Source: Nitrososphaera sp.
GTDB taxonomy: Archaea; Thermoproteota; Nitrososphaeria; Nitrososphaerales; Nitrososphaeraceae
Direction: 5' to 3'
Assembly (NCBI GenBank): GCA_022545875.1
Contig: JAKEIF010000281.1
Span: forward strand, 1-12,868
Length of the DNA stretch: 12,868 bases
The notes beneath the pieces were generated by a model. That model ran no database searches. It had not been told where the DNA came from and worked only from the letters and a program-made list of their open reading frames with translations. Of the stretch, positions 12,590 through 12,868 are shown piece after piece; position 1 is the first letter of the stretch, and each line of letters opens with the position of its first letter. Position numbers and translations under genes: made by a program.

Positions 12590-12718
12590 TTATTCCCCTT
12601 TCAGTTCGCATCCACAGACAGGGCAATAAGCGCAATGTCCGAGGCCAATTGGCAGGCGGGTCCTATAGCTGTAACATTTCGGGCACGCCACGAGGGTACT
12701 CCTCGATTTTGCATCCAT
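12590..12718 (-). CDS. Small zinc-ribbon protein (start uncertain)
   Basis: From the ATG at 12718 this encodes 42 residues, most of them a zinc ribbon: VACPKCYSYRTRL, then a GLGHC knuckle and CPVCGCELKGE at the end. CPKC and CPVC (two CxxC pairs 16 residues apart) are the probable zinc ligands, with two extra Cys alongside. The frame continues upstream without a stop through an ATG at 12745 and a GTG at 12865 to the window edge, but that part reads unlike a conserved protein, so the gene could be longer or begin outside the window. Small zinc ribbons of this sort are common in archaea, often as RNA- or protein-binding modules; the partner is unknown. It lies 59 bp upstream of the 95-residue gene on the same strand and may share its transcript. 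Confidence 0.6.
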   Translation of the reverse strand: MDAKSRSTLVACPKCYSYRTRLPIGLGHCAYCPVCGCELKGE

Positions 12719-12868
12719 ATTTCCAGCATGGACTGCGGACTTCATTGGCTCATGTATGTGACTGACTTGACACACAACCGAATTATTCACTGCGATAGAA
12801 ACGAAGGGCCGAGTAGACGGAACATCTCGCATGAAGCAGAGCCAATCCAATCTGCCTCGGCCCACATG

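Noticed and set aside
12719..12868. N-terminal extension of the zinc-ribbon frame up to the window edge.
   Set aside because: It is open but reads unlike a conserved domain. It is kept only as an alternative start because the window ends before the frame can be judged.
1..12868. Search by eye for CRISPR repeats, IS ends, integrase, att duplications and rRNA/tRNA.
   Set aside because: No regularly spaced repeats, transposase-like proteins, long terminal inverted repeats or structural RNA genes were seen.

Overview
The window looks like an archaeal chromosome, most likely a Nitrososphaera-type member of the Nitrososphaerota (Thaumarchaeota, soil ammonia oxidisers). The reasons are TATA-like boxes about 25 bp before several starts with very short leaders, T-run termination, a stand-alone TRAM-domain RNA-binding protein, a Cache histidine kinase with the AAHELRTPVQP phosphoacceptor box that I associate with this group, and one-gene transcription units with scattered TTG/GTG starts. 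The lineage call is inference: there is no rRNA, tRNA or ammonia-oxidation gene here. I saw no CRISPR array, insertion sequence or integrase.

Layout. 1-307: a 40-residue charged ORF (+) facing a secreted SIMPL-domain protein (-) across a shared terminator region. 1317-2402 (-): a class III nucleotidyl cyclase fused to a C-terminal receiver domain. 2556-2927 (-): a TRAM protein with a Gly/Arg-rich head and acidic tail. 3082-3483 (-): a winged-helix regulator, divergent from a 2-hydroxyacid dehydrogenase (3574-4578, +). 4669-7627 (+): a BMP-family extracytoplasmic binding protein followed by a two-TM Cache-domain histidine kinase. 7678-8873 (-): an ArsR-type regulator translationally coupled (ATGA) to a tandem-duplicated AHSA1/SRPBCC protein, with a palindrome over the promoter. 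8983-10851 (-): a 622-residue membrane-anchored surface protein with Ig/cadherin-like repeats and an HYR domain. 10852-11224: a 373-bp divergent spacer. 11225-12136 (+): a two-module VOC (CatE-type extradiol dioxygenase-like) protein. 12244-12718 (-): an orphan 95-residue beta-rich protein and a small zinc ribbon.

How they may work together. The clearest functional unit is the ArsR-AHSA1 pair, a known association in bacteria and archaea. The most interesting one is the BMP protein beside a Cache kinase with no permease in view: it may act as a ligand-binding sensor rather than a transporter component. The kinase has no adjacent response regulator. The only receiver domain in the window is on the nucleotidyl cyclase, so a ligand-kinase-cyclic nucleotide route is possible but unproven. 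The remaining genes appear to be individually transcribed housekeeping or envelope genes.
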